Shown one piece after another: positions 34,323 to 43,482 of a stretch of DNA of 64,000 nucleotides; the first letter of the stretch is position 1, and the number at the start of each line of letters is the position of its first letter. Under the pieces are notes generated by a model. The model did not search any database and was not told the origin of the DNA. It was given only the letters and a program-made list of their open reading frames with translations. The stretch comes from Paractinoplanes brasiliensis (lineage in GTDB: Bacteria > Actinomycetota > Actinomycetes > Mycobacteriales > Micromonosporaceae): positions 682,001-746,000 of the forward strand of contig NZ_SNWR01000001.1 of assembly GCF_004362215.1 (NCBI RefSeq), written 5' to 3'. A program made the position numbers and the translations under genes.

Positions 34323-34367
34323 GCGAAAGCGCCGCGAAAGCACTGCGAAAGCACTGCTTCCTAGGCT
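34323..34367 (+). promoter_or_regulatory. SARP-type operator: three 11-bp direct repeats plus -10 box
   Basis: GCGAAAGC occurs at 34323, 34334 and 34345, an exact 11-base period. Taking the repeat as GAAAGC(A/G), the last copy ends eight bases before TAGGCT (34362-34367), which fits an actinomycete -10 element (TANNNT). Heptamer direct repeats on an 11-base period, about eight bases upstream of the -10 box, are the known binding geometry of AfsR-like SARPs. The site lies between a SARP gene and a secreted-protein gene at 34455, so local control is likely. Confidence 0.75.
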
Positions 34368-34454
34368 CAGCGCAATTGATCACGGTGGGCACCGCCGCGA
34401 GGTGCCTCGCGGCCGGGCCAAGCCGGCCGGATCCCGAATCGGAAAGGGAACCCG

Positions 34455-34892
34455 ATGAAGAAGCCGATGTACTCCATGCGACGACTGGCGGCTGTGGCCG
34501 CGGCCGGTCTGCTTTCGATCGTAGGCATCTTGGCCGTGCCCACGCCGGCCATGGCATCCGCCGACAGCTGCACGGGGGCCCCGAACGGCTACGTGTGCGT
34601 GTACGTCCAGGGCGAGGGTGCTTTCATCGACACGATAACGGTCAGTCGTGGGAGCATCAACATTCCCATGGGCATCTGCAACTGGCGGGCCGACGCTTGG
34701 ATCGACGACAACACCGGCCGCCAGATCAAGTTCCTCCGCTACGATTACGCGGGCTGCAACTATGGCCGTGCGTGGGTCGACTTCCCGCTCAATCACGCGT
34801 GGGTCGGTTGCGGCTCGCGGGTCTACGCCGCGTTCTACGAGGACGGCAAGCGGCAGGGCGGCTACGCCGGACCGGTACGAATCTGCGGCTGA
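34455..34892 (+). CDS. small secreted I36-like protein, probable SARP target
   Basis: The 145-residue protein has a signal peptide (MKKPMYSMRRLAAVAAAGLL and onward, cleaved after AMA). The mature domain starts DSCTGAPNGYVCVYVQGEGA and ends GYAGPVRICG, with five cysteines and aromatic-rich strands. It resembles the small I36/beta-gamma-crystallin-like secreted proteins seen at 2768 and 5330, though more distantly. A GGGAAC ribosome binding site precedes the ATG. Its promoter carries the triple SARP repeats. Function is unknown; an exported inhibitor or signalling protein is possible. Confidence 0.65.
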   Translation: MKKPMYSMRRLAAVAAAGLLSIVGILAVPTPAMASADSCTGAPNGYVCVYVQGEGAFIDTITVSRGSINIPMGICNWRADAWIDDNTGRQIKFLRYDYAGCNYGRAWVDFPLNHAWVGCGSRVYAAFYEDGKRQGGYAGPVRICG

Positions 34893-34906
34893 GCCACGAG
34901 GCGAGG

Positions 34907-34934
34907 GCCCGGCCGGCTTGAGCCCCGGCCGGGC
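34907..34934. terminator. GC-rich hairpin between convergent genes
   Basis: GCCCGGCCGG (34907-34916) and CCGGCCGGGC (34925-34934) form a perfect 10-bp stem with an eight-base loop between two convergent gene ends (34892 and 34985). It can serve both strands. Confidence 0.65.
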
Positions 34935-34984
34935 TCACACGTCGGACGAGCAGCCGCAGGAACTGTCCAGTGGTGCCCGCAGGG

Positions 34985-36937
34985 TCAGATGTCGCGGCTG
35001 TTCAGCGTCGTTCGGATCTGGTGTAGCAGCGTTTCGGCGTTGAAGGGCTTGTCGATGATGGGAACGCCCGCGGGGAGCCGGCGCTCGTTGTCAGCGGTGT
35101 ACCCGGACATCAACACAATCCGGATCGTGGGGCGGAGGGCGAGCACCGTCTCGATGAACTTGAGCACCGGCATTCCCGGCATGATGACGTCCGACAGCAG
35201 CAGGTCGAACGAGCGTGTGTCGTCGCGGAGCAACTCCAGCGCTTCCTCCCGCGTGGCGGCGTCGGACACCTCGTATCCGCTACGGGTCATGATCCGGCGA
35301 GTGATGGAGCGGATGCCGTCGTCGTCCTCGACCACGAGTATTCGCTCGCCCTGGCCCTCGCCGGGGCTTGCTTCGGCGGTCGGTTTGTCCGGCGCCGTGG
35401 TGAGTGCCCCCGCTGCCGCGGCCGGCAGGTACACGCTGATCCGCGTTCCCGCCCCCGGTGCGGAGTCGACCGTGATCGCGCCCGACGCCTCTTGGACGGC
35501 GCCGTAGACGGTGGCCAGGCCCAGCCCGCTCCCCTGGCCCGTGCACCTGGTGGTGAAGAACGGTTCGAACGCGCGCCGCTGGACCTCCTCGCTCATTCCG
35601 CAGCCGGTATCGGCGACGGTGAGGCAGACGTAGTCCCCCACGCCCGGCGGCACCCCGATCGCGGTGGCGGGAATGTCACTCGCGTCTGCCGTCCGGATGC
35701 GGAGATGCCCCCCCTCGGGCATCGCGGCGCGGGCGTTGACCACGAGGTTCATGATGATCTGTTCCAGGCGGCTGGGGTCGATGGTGACCCATTCGCGACC
35801 CGACGTGAGCTCGACGCCGAACTCGATGTCCGCGCCGATCGTCCGGCGTAGCAGCCGTTCGATCTCGCCGACCACGGTGTTCAGGTTCACCACCTGGGGC
35901 CGGGACGGCTGCAGGCGGCTGAAGATGAGCAGTTGACGGGTCAGGGCGGCCGCGCGCTGGGCGGCGTGGTCGATGTTCGCGAGGTCGGAACGGCACGGAT
36001 GGCCGGGGCCGAGCTCGTCGAGCACGAACTTGATGTGGCCGCTGATCACGCCGAGGATGTTGTTGAAGTCGTGGGCGACGCCGCCGGCGAGCTGGCCGAG
36101 GGAGTCGAGCCGTTCCGCCTGGTGCAGTTTCCGCTCGAGTTCCTGGCGCTGCTCGGCCGCCTCCACCTGCTCGGTGATGTCACGCAGGATGCCCTCGACG
36201 GCGATCAGGACGTCGTCGTCGTACACCGCCACGAGACGCTGTTCGGCACACGCACGGGCGCCGTCGGGCCGCGACCAGCGGAGCGGGAGAGGACTGGCGG
36301 TCGGTGACTGCCACGACCGCCGCATGAGGTCACGGTCTTCGGGCTCCATGATGTCGAAAAGCAGGTCCGGCCGCTCGTAGAGCTGCTCCGGAGAAAGCCC
36401 GGTGATCGCGGCGATGGCCGGACTGATGTATTCGAGCACCGGCGCCGGGCCGGGCCGGAACCGGAACAGCACGTCCTGCAGGTTTTCCGCGACGAGCCGG
36501 AACCGCTCTTCGCTGTCGCGCAGCGCTGCCTGCGCCCGCCGCCGCTCCTGACGGTCGCGGGCTTCGCGCAGTTCGCGTTGCACCGCCGGTCCGAGCCGAG
36601 TGAGCTTGTCCTTGAGCACGAAGTCGTGTGCGCCGGCACGCATCAACGCGGTGGCGGACTCCTCACCGATCTGACCGGAAACGACGATGAACGGAACATC
36701 CAAGCCGGTGTCGCGGAGCAGCCGCAGCGCGGCCTCCGCGTTGAATGCCGGCATCCCGTTGTCGGAGATCACGATGTCGGGTGCTCGGCGCCGCAGCGCA
36801 GCGGCCATCGCGTCGGCGGCCTCGACGCGTTCGTATTCGATGCGCAGGCCGGCCCGGCGCAGCCGGTTGGCCACGAGGAGCGCGTCGTCCTCGCTGTCCT
36901 CGATGAGCAGCACTCGGACGGCTGGTTCGTCAGCCAT
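34985..36937 (-). CDS. hybrid histidine kinase: REC-PAS-HisKA-HATPase-REC
   Basis: The 650-residue soluble protein starts with a receiver domain (VLLIEDSEDDALLVANRL; Asp in IVISDNGMP near residue 58). A PAS domain (about 140-270) is followed by HisKA with the phospho-acceptor in GGVAHDFNNIL, HATPase (NLVVNARAAMPEGG; GSGLGLATVYG) and a C-terminal receiver (ILVVEDDDGIRS; LLLSDVIMP; IDKPF). The AHDFNNxL H-box is typical of cytoplasmic hybrid kinases. It overlaps the small response regulator gene by eight bases and is the third gene of a leftward operon. A phosphorelay from the PAS kinase through the small regulator to this protein is inferred. Confidence 0.9.
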   Translation of the reverse strand: MADEPAVRVLLIEDSEDDALLVANRLRRAGLRIEYERVEAADAMAAALRRRAPDIVISDNGMPAFNAEAALRLLRDTGLDVPFIVVSGQIGEESATALMRAGAHDFVLKDKLTRLGPAVQRELREARDRQERRRAQAALRDSEERFRLVAENLQDVLFRFRPGPAPVLEYISPAIAAITGLSPEQLYERPDLLFDIMEPEDRDLMRRSWQSPTASPLPLRWSRPDGARACAEQRLVAVYDDDVLIAVEGILRDITEQVEAAEQRQELERKLHQAERLDSLGQLAGGVAHDFNNILGVISGHIKFVLDELGPGHPCRSDLANIDHAAQRAAALTRQLLIFSRLQPSRPQVVNLNTVVGEIERLLRRTIGADIEFGVELTSGREWVTIDPSRLEQIIMNLVVNARAAMPEGGHLRIRTADASDIPATAIGVPPGVGDYVCLTVADTGCGMSEEVQRRAFEPFFTTRCTGQGSGLGLATVYGAVQEASGAITVDSAPGAGTRISVYLPAAAAGALTTAPDKPTAEASPGEGQGERILVVEDDDGIRSITRRIMTRSGYEVSDAATREEALELLRDDTRSFDLLLSDVIMPGMPVLKFIETVLALRPTIRIVLMSGYTADNERRLPAGVPIIDKPFNAETLLHQIRTTLNSRDI

Positions 36938-37379
36938 GGAGCTGTCCTGCGGGTCGGTTGACCAGCAGCCAGTACATGCCCAGCAGACGCACCGCCTCCA
37001 GGAACTCGTCGAACGCGACGGGCTTGCGGACGAAGCTGTTGGCCCCGAGGTCGTAGGTGTTCACGATGTCGCGCTCCTCGGTCGAGGTGGTGAGGATGAC
37101 GACCGGCAGATATTTGGTGCGGGGATCGGCCCTGATGCTGCGTAACACCTCCAGGCCGTTGATCTTGGGCATGTTCAGGTCCAGCAGAACCAGTGCGGGC
37201 AGGGCTGCCGTCCGCCGGCTCGCCGCCTCGTCCGATCCGAACAGGTACTGCAACGCCTGTTCGCCGTCGGTGGCGATGTCCACGGCGTTGGTGATGTTGT
37301 TCTTCCTCAGGGCACGCAGGGTGAGCGCCACATCGTCCTGGCTGTCGTCGACGAGGAGAATCCTGTCGCCGAAGGTCAT
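36930..37379 (-). CDS. stand-alone response regulator (Rcp1-like)
   Basis: The 149-residue protein is a single receiver domain: ILLVDDSQDD, phospho-acceptor in ALVLLDLNMPKINGLEVL, VVILTTSTEERD and the switch Lys in FVRKPVAFDEF. It has no output domain. The N-D-L-N-M-P and long beta4-alpha4 style is that of regulators paired with phytochrome-like kinases. It overlaps the kinase upstream by four bases and the hybrid kinase downstream by eight. Confidence 0.9.
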   Translation of the reverse strand: MTFGDRILLVDDSQDDVALTLRALRKNNITNAVDIATDGEQALQYLFGSDEAASRRTAALPALVLLDLNMPKINGLEVLRSIRADPRTKYLPVVILTTSTEERDIVNTYDLGANSFVRKPVAFDEFLEAVRLLGMYWLLVNRPAGQLHG

Positions 37380-38791
37380 GGCTTGTCCTCTCCGGTGCCG
37401 GCCAGGCTGAAATAGAACGTCGCCCCCCGGTCCACCTCTGCCTCGGCGAAGATCCGGCCGCCGTGGCGGCGCACGACGCGGGCCACGATCGCGAGCCCGA
37501 TGCCGGTGCCCTCGAAGTCGGAGGTCGTGTGCAACCGCTGGAAGGCGTCGAAGAGTTTGCCGGCATAGGCCATGTCGAAGCCCACGCCGTTGTCCCGTAC
37601 GAAGAAGAAGGTCTCGCCGGAGCGGACGACCTGGCCCACTTCGATGATCGCGTCGGACCGTTTGCCGGTGAACTTCCAGGCGTTGGACAGAAGGTTTTGC
37701 AGAGCAAGACGCAGAAGCTGGGGATCGGCTTCCACGGCGAGGCCATCCGGCACGGTCAGCGTGGCCACTCGCCCCGGATTGGCGGCCCGCAGGTCGGTGA
37801 AGATCTCCTGGGTCATCCCGGTGAGGTCGACCGTGCTGCGCTCCAGGTCGGCCCGGGTGGCGCGGGACAGGTTGAGCAGGTCGTCGATCATCCGGCCCAT
37901 ACGTCCCACGTTGCGCTGCAACCGCCGCAGGTAGTCCTGGCCGACGTCGTCGAGGACGTCGCCGTAGTCCTCCAGCAGCGCATCGCTGAATCCGTGCAGA
38001 GAGCGCAGGGGCGCCCGCAGGTCGTGCGAGACGGAATACGCGAACGCGTCGAGCTCCTTGTTCGATGCTTCCAATTCGGCCGTACGCTGCAGAACCCGCG
38101 TCTCGAGACTCGCGTTGAGCCGCCGGACCTCGTCCTCGGCCCGCTTGCGCTCGCTGATGTCGGTGGAGATGCCGCACACGGCGTAAGGCTTTCCGGTGCC
38201 GTCCAGCACCGGGAACTTGACGGAGATGTAGGTGCGCTCGCCGTCGATCCCGTCCGCGGTCTCCTCGTACTGCACCGATCTACCGGCGGCCGCGACGCGA
38301 AGGTCGTTGGCGCGCAGCTGGTCGGCGAGTTCGGCCGGGAAGACGTCGTGGTCGGTCAGGTTCACCACTCGGTCCCGGGTGACTCCGAACAGTCGTTCCC
38401 ATTCCTTGTTGACGAGCAGGTACTGGCCGTTGTCGACCCGCTTCATGTAGATGTTCGACTCGGTGTTGTCGATCAGCTTCTGCAGCTGGTTGTCGCTGGC
38501 GGCGGCCTCGTTCTGCGCTTCGGCGCGTGCTCGGTCCGCGCCCTTGACCGCCTTCAGCGCATACACCCCGAAGGCGCCCAGCAAGACGACCTGGGCGCCC
38601 GCCATCACCGTGGTCGAGACGTCGACGTCCGGGAAGACAAGCAAACAGCCGAGGGCCGAGCTCGCCGCCACCGCGGCGAGCAGAGCCCGGCGCAGTGCGG
38701 TCGCTGTCGCGACATGAGCCAACCCGCGCCTGCGGACTCCGAAGCCTCGCCGTGCTCCCGGCTGAGTGCCGATCACAGGAGTCGTTGACAT
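37376..38791 (-). CDS. membrane PAS histidine kinase
   Basis: The 471-residue kinase has two N-terminal membrane helices (about 33-55 and 60-80), a PAS domain with PAC (IYMKRVDNGQYLLVNKEWER and onward to GISTDISERKRAEDE) and a coiled coil. HisKA follows with YSVSHDLRAPLRSLHGF, then HATPase with LLSNAWKFTGKR, FFVRDNGVGFDM and GTGIGLAIV. The SHDLRAPLR H-box and F-F-V-x-D-N-G-V-G-F-D are typical of the bacteriophytochrome-like HWE/HisKA branch, usually paired with single-domain regulators like the overlapping gene downstream. First gene of the three-gene operon. Confidence 0.9.
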   Translation of the reverse strand: MSTTPVIGTQPGARRGFGVRRRGLAHVATATALRRALLAAVAASSALGCLLVFPDVDVSTTVMAGAQVVLLGAFGVYALKAVKGADRARAEAQNEAAASDNQLQKLIDNTESNIYMKRVDNGQYLLVNKEWERLFGVTRDRVVNLTDHDVFPAELADQLRANDLRVAAAGRSVQYEETADGIDGERTYISVKFPVLDGTGKPYAVCGISTDISERKRAEDEVRRLNASLETRVLQRTAELEASNKELDAFAYSVSHDLRAPLRSLHGFSDALLEDYGDVLDDVGQDYLRRLQRNVGRMGRMIDDLLNLSRATRADLERSTVDLTGMTQEIFTDLRAANPGRVATLTVPDGLAVEADPQLLRLALQNLLSNAWKFTGKRSDAIIEVGQVVRSGETFFFVRDNGVGFDMAYAGKLFDAFQRLHTTSDFEGTGIGLAIVARVVRRHGGRIFAEAEVDRGATFYFSLAGTGEDKP

Positions 38792-38861
38792 GGCGGTCCC
38801 CGATGCCCCCCATCACGCTGAGAGTCGAAGCTATCACCGTGAGTAGCCGCGCGTGCTCGGT

Positions 38862-40136
38862 TCAGGGCTTCGCGGTGAGGTGGTCGTACTCGATGTCGAG
38901 CGTCGAATGGATGAGGTCCACCAGGCGCTGCACCTCCCGGTGGGCCGGGGCCGACCCGTGCACGATGCCGAGATAGGCGAGTGTGCCCCGCCTCCAGTCC
39001 AGGGCCGCACCGGGCTCGGCGAAGATCTCGACCAGATGGATTCCGGCGGCATGACCGAGTTCCTCGACTCCCTCGAGACGCCGCAGCGCGACCGCTTCCA
39101 TGGGGGGAGTCAGGAAGTACTGGAACGCATGCCGTCGGTACGCCGTCGAGGGCGGGGCACACGGCCGCCCCAACGCCACCGTCAACGCCGCCCGCACGAG
39201 ATCGAATCCGCGCGCACGCCGCACCAGGTCGGCGACGTATCCGCCGAGCCGGCCGTTGACCTCGATGATCCGCGGACCGTCAGGGGTGAGCTTGACCTCG
39301 GTGTGCGTGACTCCGTGCCGGACACCGAGGGCGGTGAGGGCTGCTCCGGTGAGCGCCAGCACCTCCTCCCGCCGCTTGCCGCTCAGCGTGCTGGGCACCA
39401 CGTAACCGGTCTCTCGCAGGGGCATGGCCAGCGGGAACTTCCCGGTCACCTCGACGTGCCGGACGTCGCCGTGCGAGGTGACGGACTCCACCGAGACGTA
39501 GTCGGCCCAGCCCGCCCCGGCGATCGAGGGGTCGCCGCGCAGGAGTTGCTCGATGACGAATTCGCCGCTGATGCCGCGGGTCACCGGATCTGTGAAAGCC
39601 CGCAATCGCGCGGCGGCCTCGGGGCGGCTGTGAACGGTGCAGGTGTAGGTGCTCGCCGCGCCGCGGCGGGGCTTCAGCACCGCCGGCAGGCCGACGACGT
39701 CCAGGGCCGTGTCGAGGTCGGCGAGATCGCGGACGAGGCGGCACTCGGTGTCCTGCACGCCCGCCTCGGCGAGCATCCGCCGCTGTGTGTACTTGTCGGT
39801 CACCGCTGCGGCGGTGCGGACGTCGAGGAAGGTCAGGTTGAGACGGGCGGCCAGGGCGGCGGTCCGGTTGATTTGGCTCTCGCTGAAGGTGACGATGCCG
39901 GCCAGGTCGGCCGCGGCCGGCTGAGCGAGGACCTCGTCGTCGGTCAAGCCGGTGATGTCACCGACCGAAGCCAGCGTACGAAGCTCGTCGAACAGCGGCC
40001 GGACGTGGGGCAGGTCCCGGTCGCAGAGGAACACGATCTCGGCCAGGTCGCGGGCGGCGGCCAGGATGCTCATCGGGCTGGCCGAGCCGAAGTCGAACAC
40101 GACCGCCAAGCGGGGCAACCGGCCGGGGGGTGTCAC
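38862..40136 (-). CDS. ATP-grasp ligase
   Basis: The 424-residue protein begins with GTG overlapping the NRPS stop by four bases. It has ATP-grasp features: an N-terminal pre-grasp domain, GLPAVLKPRRGAASTYTCTV (phosphate-binding loop region), EFVIEQLLRG, and the metal-binding segment HTEVKLTPDGPRIIEVNGRLGG (Glu and Asn ligands). These enzymes join a carboxylate to an amine using ATP, and many make dipeptides or condense amino acids in natural-product pathways. Coupling to an A-T-R NRPS suggests it adds an amino acid to the released aldehyde/amine or prepares a dipeptide substrate. Substrates are unknown. Confidence 0.85.
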   Translation of the reverse strand: MTPPGRLPRLAVVFDFGSASPMSILAAARDLAEIVFLCDRDLPHVRPLFDELRTLASVGDITGLTDDEVLAQPAAADLAGIVTFSESQINRTAALAARLNLTFLDVRTAAAVTDKYTQRRMLAEAGVQDTECRLVRDLADLDTALDVVGLPAVLKPRRGAASTYTCTVHSRPEAAARLRAFTDPVTRGISGEFVIEQLLRGDPSIAGAGWADYVSVESVTSHGDVRHVEVTGKFPLAMPLRETGYVVPSTLSGKRREEVLALTGAALTALGVRHGVTHTEVKLTPDGPRIIEVNGRLGGYVADLVRRARGFDLVRAALTVALGRPCAPPSTAYRRHAFQYFLTPPMEAVALRRLEGVEELGHAAGIHLVEIFAEPGAALDWRRGTLAYLGIVHGSAPAHREVQRLVDLIHSTLDIEYDHLTAKP

Positions 40137-43100
40137 GACGCTCCGGAACGCGAGTCGCTGATCTCACTACTGGCGTCCGGGACGGGGAAGTACCCGGAAC
40201 GCTGGAAGAAGCGGACGTAGTGGCCCAGCAGCGCAGCATCGACCGGAGGCATCGAGAGGGCCGTTCCGGCCAGTGCCCGCTCAGCGTTGCTCCGGCCGAA
40301 ACGGGGGAAGTGGGTGGCGAAGTACATCTCCTTGACCACGAGCCCGCTCCGCGGACATCGGTCCACCCAGAGCGGCACGAACGGAGTGAAGGGGTGCCGG
40401 GGGTTCTCGGCGACGAACGCCACCGCCCGAGTCACCCAGTCGTCGAACGACAGGGTACGGATCCGGTAACCGTGCCCGCGCAGAACCTCGGTCATGGCGC
40501 CCAGCGTGGCGGGCCTCGGGTTGGTCAGGTGGTAGGTACGCGTCTCGCGGGTACGGGTCAGCGCGATGTGCACGATCTGCGCCGCCAGGACGTCGACCGG
40601 CACGAGGTCGAGCGCAAGATCGATGTCCGGCGCGATGCCCGTGTCGACGATCAGCCGCAGCAGTGCGCAGGTGGCGTTCTCCAGATTCCACGCCCCGTGC
40701 GTGAGATCACCGGACACCTCGTACGGCCGGTGGATGCCGACCGGCAGCCCGTCGCGGGCCGCGTGGCCCAGCACCGTCTCGGCGACCCACTTGGTCTCGG
40801 TGTAGCCCATGAACAGGTGCTCGGGGTAGGCCAGCGGCGTGTCCTCCGAGACGTCACGCACCCCCGCCGCCCCGAACCCGGCGAGCACAGCAAGCGTGGA
40901 GACGAAATGCACGGGAACGCGTCTCGGCATGGCGAGCCGCACGATCTCCCGGGTGCCGCCCACCGTCACCGGCGCCAGTTGGGAGTACGGGTACGTGAAG
41001 TTCACGTAGGCGCCGGCGTGCACAACCAGGTCCATCCGATCGGCCACCTGGCCGAATTCCCGGTCTGACAGCCCGAGCTGCGGGCGGCCGAGGTCACCCA
41101 CCAACGGTCGTACCCGATCGGGCGGAAGATCGCCGAGGCCGTACCGTTGCTGCCCGTCCAGCAACCGACGCCGGGCCGAGTCCTCGTCGGCCGCCCGGAC
41201 CAGGCAGTGGATCGTCGCCTCGGTGGTCGTCAGCAACCGACGTAACAGGTAGCCGCCGAGGAAACCGGTGCCACCGGTCAGCAGAATCGCTCCGCCCGGC
41301 AAGCGCAGCGGCTCGGTGGCCCGGCTGTCGTCGGCCGGCAATCGTGGCCGGGTCACCGCCCTCGGCGCCTCCGTGCCGGGTCCTGTCCGGTCATCGGCGT
41401 CAAGTCCGCTCTCGCGCCGGAAGTCCGGGTCCAACGCGACGCTGTTCCGGTCGAGCAGGCCGGTACGCGCTTCCTGTACGGCGGCGGCACTGGCGGCCAG
41501 GGTCGGATCGGCCAAGAGCCTCGACGTCAGGAACCTGCCTTGGGCACGGCCGACACCGAACATGGTCTGCAACCGGACGAACAGGCGCGCCGCCAGCATC
41601 GAGTTGCCGCCCAGATCGAAGAAGCTGTCGTCCAGGCCGACCTCGTCCGCTTCCACGTCGAGGACTTCCGCCCACAGCCGCGCGACACCCACTTCGATCG
41701 GTGTTCTGGGCGGGCGGACGGCCGGCACAGCCGACGTGCCGTCCGTACGGTGTGCGCCGCGCACGGTCCCGGGCTCGAGCGCGGCCAGCGAAGCCCGGTC
41801 CACCTTGCCCGTGCCGGCCAACGGCAGCCGGTCCACCGGCACGATCCGGGCCGGCATCATGAAGTGCGGGAGGCGGTCGGCGAGAAAAGCCCTGACTTCC
41901 GTCTCAGTCACGCCGCCCGGGTCATGCTCGCCGCCGTCGCGCGGTGTGCGGTGAGCCGGCTGGTAGTACGCCACGATCGTCCGCGTGTCCGAGTCGTCAC
42001 CGGTGGCCACGACGGCCGCCGCGGCAACACCGGCCGAGCCGGCAAGCACCGCCTCGATCTCGTCCAGCTCGACCCGGAACCCCCGGATCTTCACCATCCG
42101 GTCACGCCGGCCGAGGAAGTCGATGTCGCCGTCCGGCAACCACCGGGCCCGATCACCGGTACGGAACAGTCGCGCGCCGGGGTGGCGCCCCAGCGGATCC
42201 GGCACGAAACGCTCGGCGGTCAGCGCGGTGTCGTTGACGTATCCCAGCGCGACGCCGTCACCACCCACCCATAGTTCACCTTCGACACCGATCGGCACCG
42301 GATCACCGCGGTCGTCCAGGATGTGGCAGGTGGAGTTGGCCACCGGGCGCCCGATCGGAATCCGTCCGGCCCCGTCCGGCACCTCGGCAATCCGATAGGT
42401 GGTGGAGAAGGTTGTGTTCTCCGTCGGCCCGTAACCGTTGAGCAGCCGCTCCGGTGGCCCGCTGGCCACCACCTGGCGTACCAGTGCGGGATCGAGCACG
42501 TCGCCACCCGCTATCAGGCAGCGCAAGCCGCCGAACATGCCCGGCAGAACCCGGACGCACTGGTGGAAGACTCCGGCGGTCAGCCATGCGACCGTGACTC
42601 CCTCTCGCGCGAACAACTGGTCGAGCCGGACCGGATCCAGCAGGACAGCCTGATCGACGATCACCAACCGGGCGCCGTTGAGCAGCGCACCCCAGATCTC
42701 GAACACCGACGCGTCGAACGCCGGATGGCCGGTGTGCGACACCCGGTCGGCCGGACGAATCCGAAGATCGTCGTCGCCGAGGACGAGCCGGGCCACCGCT
42801 CGATGCGGCACGGCAACAGCTTTCGGCGCACCGGTCGACCCGGAGGTGAACATGATGTAGGCCGGATCTGCACCACCGGTTCCCGGCGCCGGCGGCGGAG
42901 GGCCTTCGCGATGCTCCGTAGCCACGAGCGAGACGGCGCCCTCCAGAATTCCCGCGGTGCCCGACAACGTGACGACGTGCCGGATCCCGACCTGGCCGGC
43001 CAACGTCGCCAGCCGGCTTTCCGGGTCCCCCGGGTCCAGTGGCACATACGCCCCACCGGCCTTCATGATGGCGAGCATCCCCGCCGGCGCCTCGAGGCAC

Positions 43101-43354
43101 CGCTCGCCCAGCAAACCCACCGCGTCACCGAGCCGCACACCGGCCTCGAACAGCCGCCCGGCCAACGCATCGGACCATCGGTCGAGCTCCGCGTAGGTGA
43201 TACGGCGATCCCCGTCGATTATCGCCGTCGCATCGGAAGACGCCGCGACCTGCCGCGCGAACAGGTCCACGATCGAGGACTGGTCGGGATAGTCGGTTAC
43301 TCTGCCGAACCACTGCACCGGCGGCAACGCTGCGCCGGATTCGTCAACAGTCAT
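40133..43354 (-). CDS. single-module NRPS (A-T-R), predicted valine-activating
   Basis: The ATG at 43354 has a GGAGGGAGG ribosome binding site. The 1073-residue protein has an adenylation domain (about 20-530: YIMFTSGSTGAPKAV, RLFRTGDRARW, PLAGTGKVDR with the catalytic Lys near 517), a carrier domain (DDSFFDLGGNSM, Ser near 585) and a C-terminal thioester reductase (LTGGTGFLGGYLLRRLL; YxxxK as GYTETKWVAE). No condensation domain is present. Aligning the pocket to GrsA gives D-A-F-W-I-G-G-T-F-K, a code I recall for valine. The reductase would release an aminoaldehyde or alcohol. Possible products are a peptide aldehyde or a self-condensed pyrazine. Confidence 0.9.
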   Translation of the reverse strand: MTVDESGAALPPVQWFGRVTDYPDQSSIVDLFARQVAASSDATAIIDGDRRITYAELDRWSDALAGRLFEAGVRLGDAVGLLGERCLEAPAGMLAIMKAGGAYVPLDPGDPESRLATLAGQVGIRHVVTLSGTAGILEGAVSLVATEHREGPPPPAPGTGGADPAYIMFTSGSTGAPKAVAVPHRAVARLVLGDDDLRIRPADRVSHTGHPAFDASVFEIWGALLNGARLVIVDQAVLLDPVRLDQLFAREGVTVAWLTAGVFHQCVRVLPGMFGGLRCLIAGGDVLDPALVRQVVASGPPERLLNGYGPTENTTFSTTYRIAEVPDGAGRIPIGRPVANSTCHILDDRGDPVPIGVEGELWVGGDGVALGYVNDTALTAERFVPDPLGRHPGARLFRTGDRARWLPDGDIDFLGRRDRMVKIRGFRVELDEIEAVLAGSAGVAAAAVVATGDDSDTRTIVAYYQPAHRTPRDGGEHDPGGVTETEVRAFLADRLPHFMMPARIVPVDRLPLAGTGKVDRASLAALEPGTVRGAHRTDGTSAVPAVRPPRTPIEVGVARLWAEVLDVEADEVGLDDSFFDLGGNSMLAARLFVRLQTMFGVGRAQGRFLTSRLLADPTLAASAAAVQEARTGLLDRNSVALDPDFRRESGLDADDRTGPGTEAPRAVTRPRLPADDSRATEPLRLPGGAILLTGGTGFLGGYLLRRLLTTTEATIHCLVRAADEDSARRRLLDGQQRYGLGDLPPDRVRPLVGDLGRPQLGLSDREFGQVADRMDLVVHAGAYVNFTYPYSQLAPVTVGGTREIVRLAMPRRVPVHFVSTLAVLAGFGAAGVRDVSEDTPLAYPEHLFMGYTETKWVAETVLGHAARDGLPVGIHRPYEVSGDLTHGAWNLENATCALLRLIVDTGIAPDIDLALDLVPVDVLAAQIVHIALTRTRETRTYHLTNPRPATLGAMTEVLRGHGYRIRTLSFDDWVTRAVAFVAENPRHPFTPFVPLWVDRCPRSGLVVKEMYFATHFPRFGRSNAERALAGTALSMPPVDAALLGHYVRFFQRSGYFPVPDASSEISDSRSGAS

Positions 43355-43482
43355 GTCAGGCCTCCCTCCGCCGTCGGGCATGGGCCCGACACCCACGCCG
43401 CAGTCCAAGAAGCGCTCCCCACCAGGCCTTTCCCCATGCTGTGGGCAGGCAACCTGTTTGTGAAGGTCAGTCCTTCCATCTG

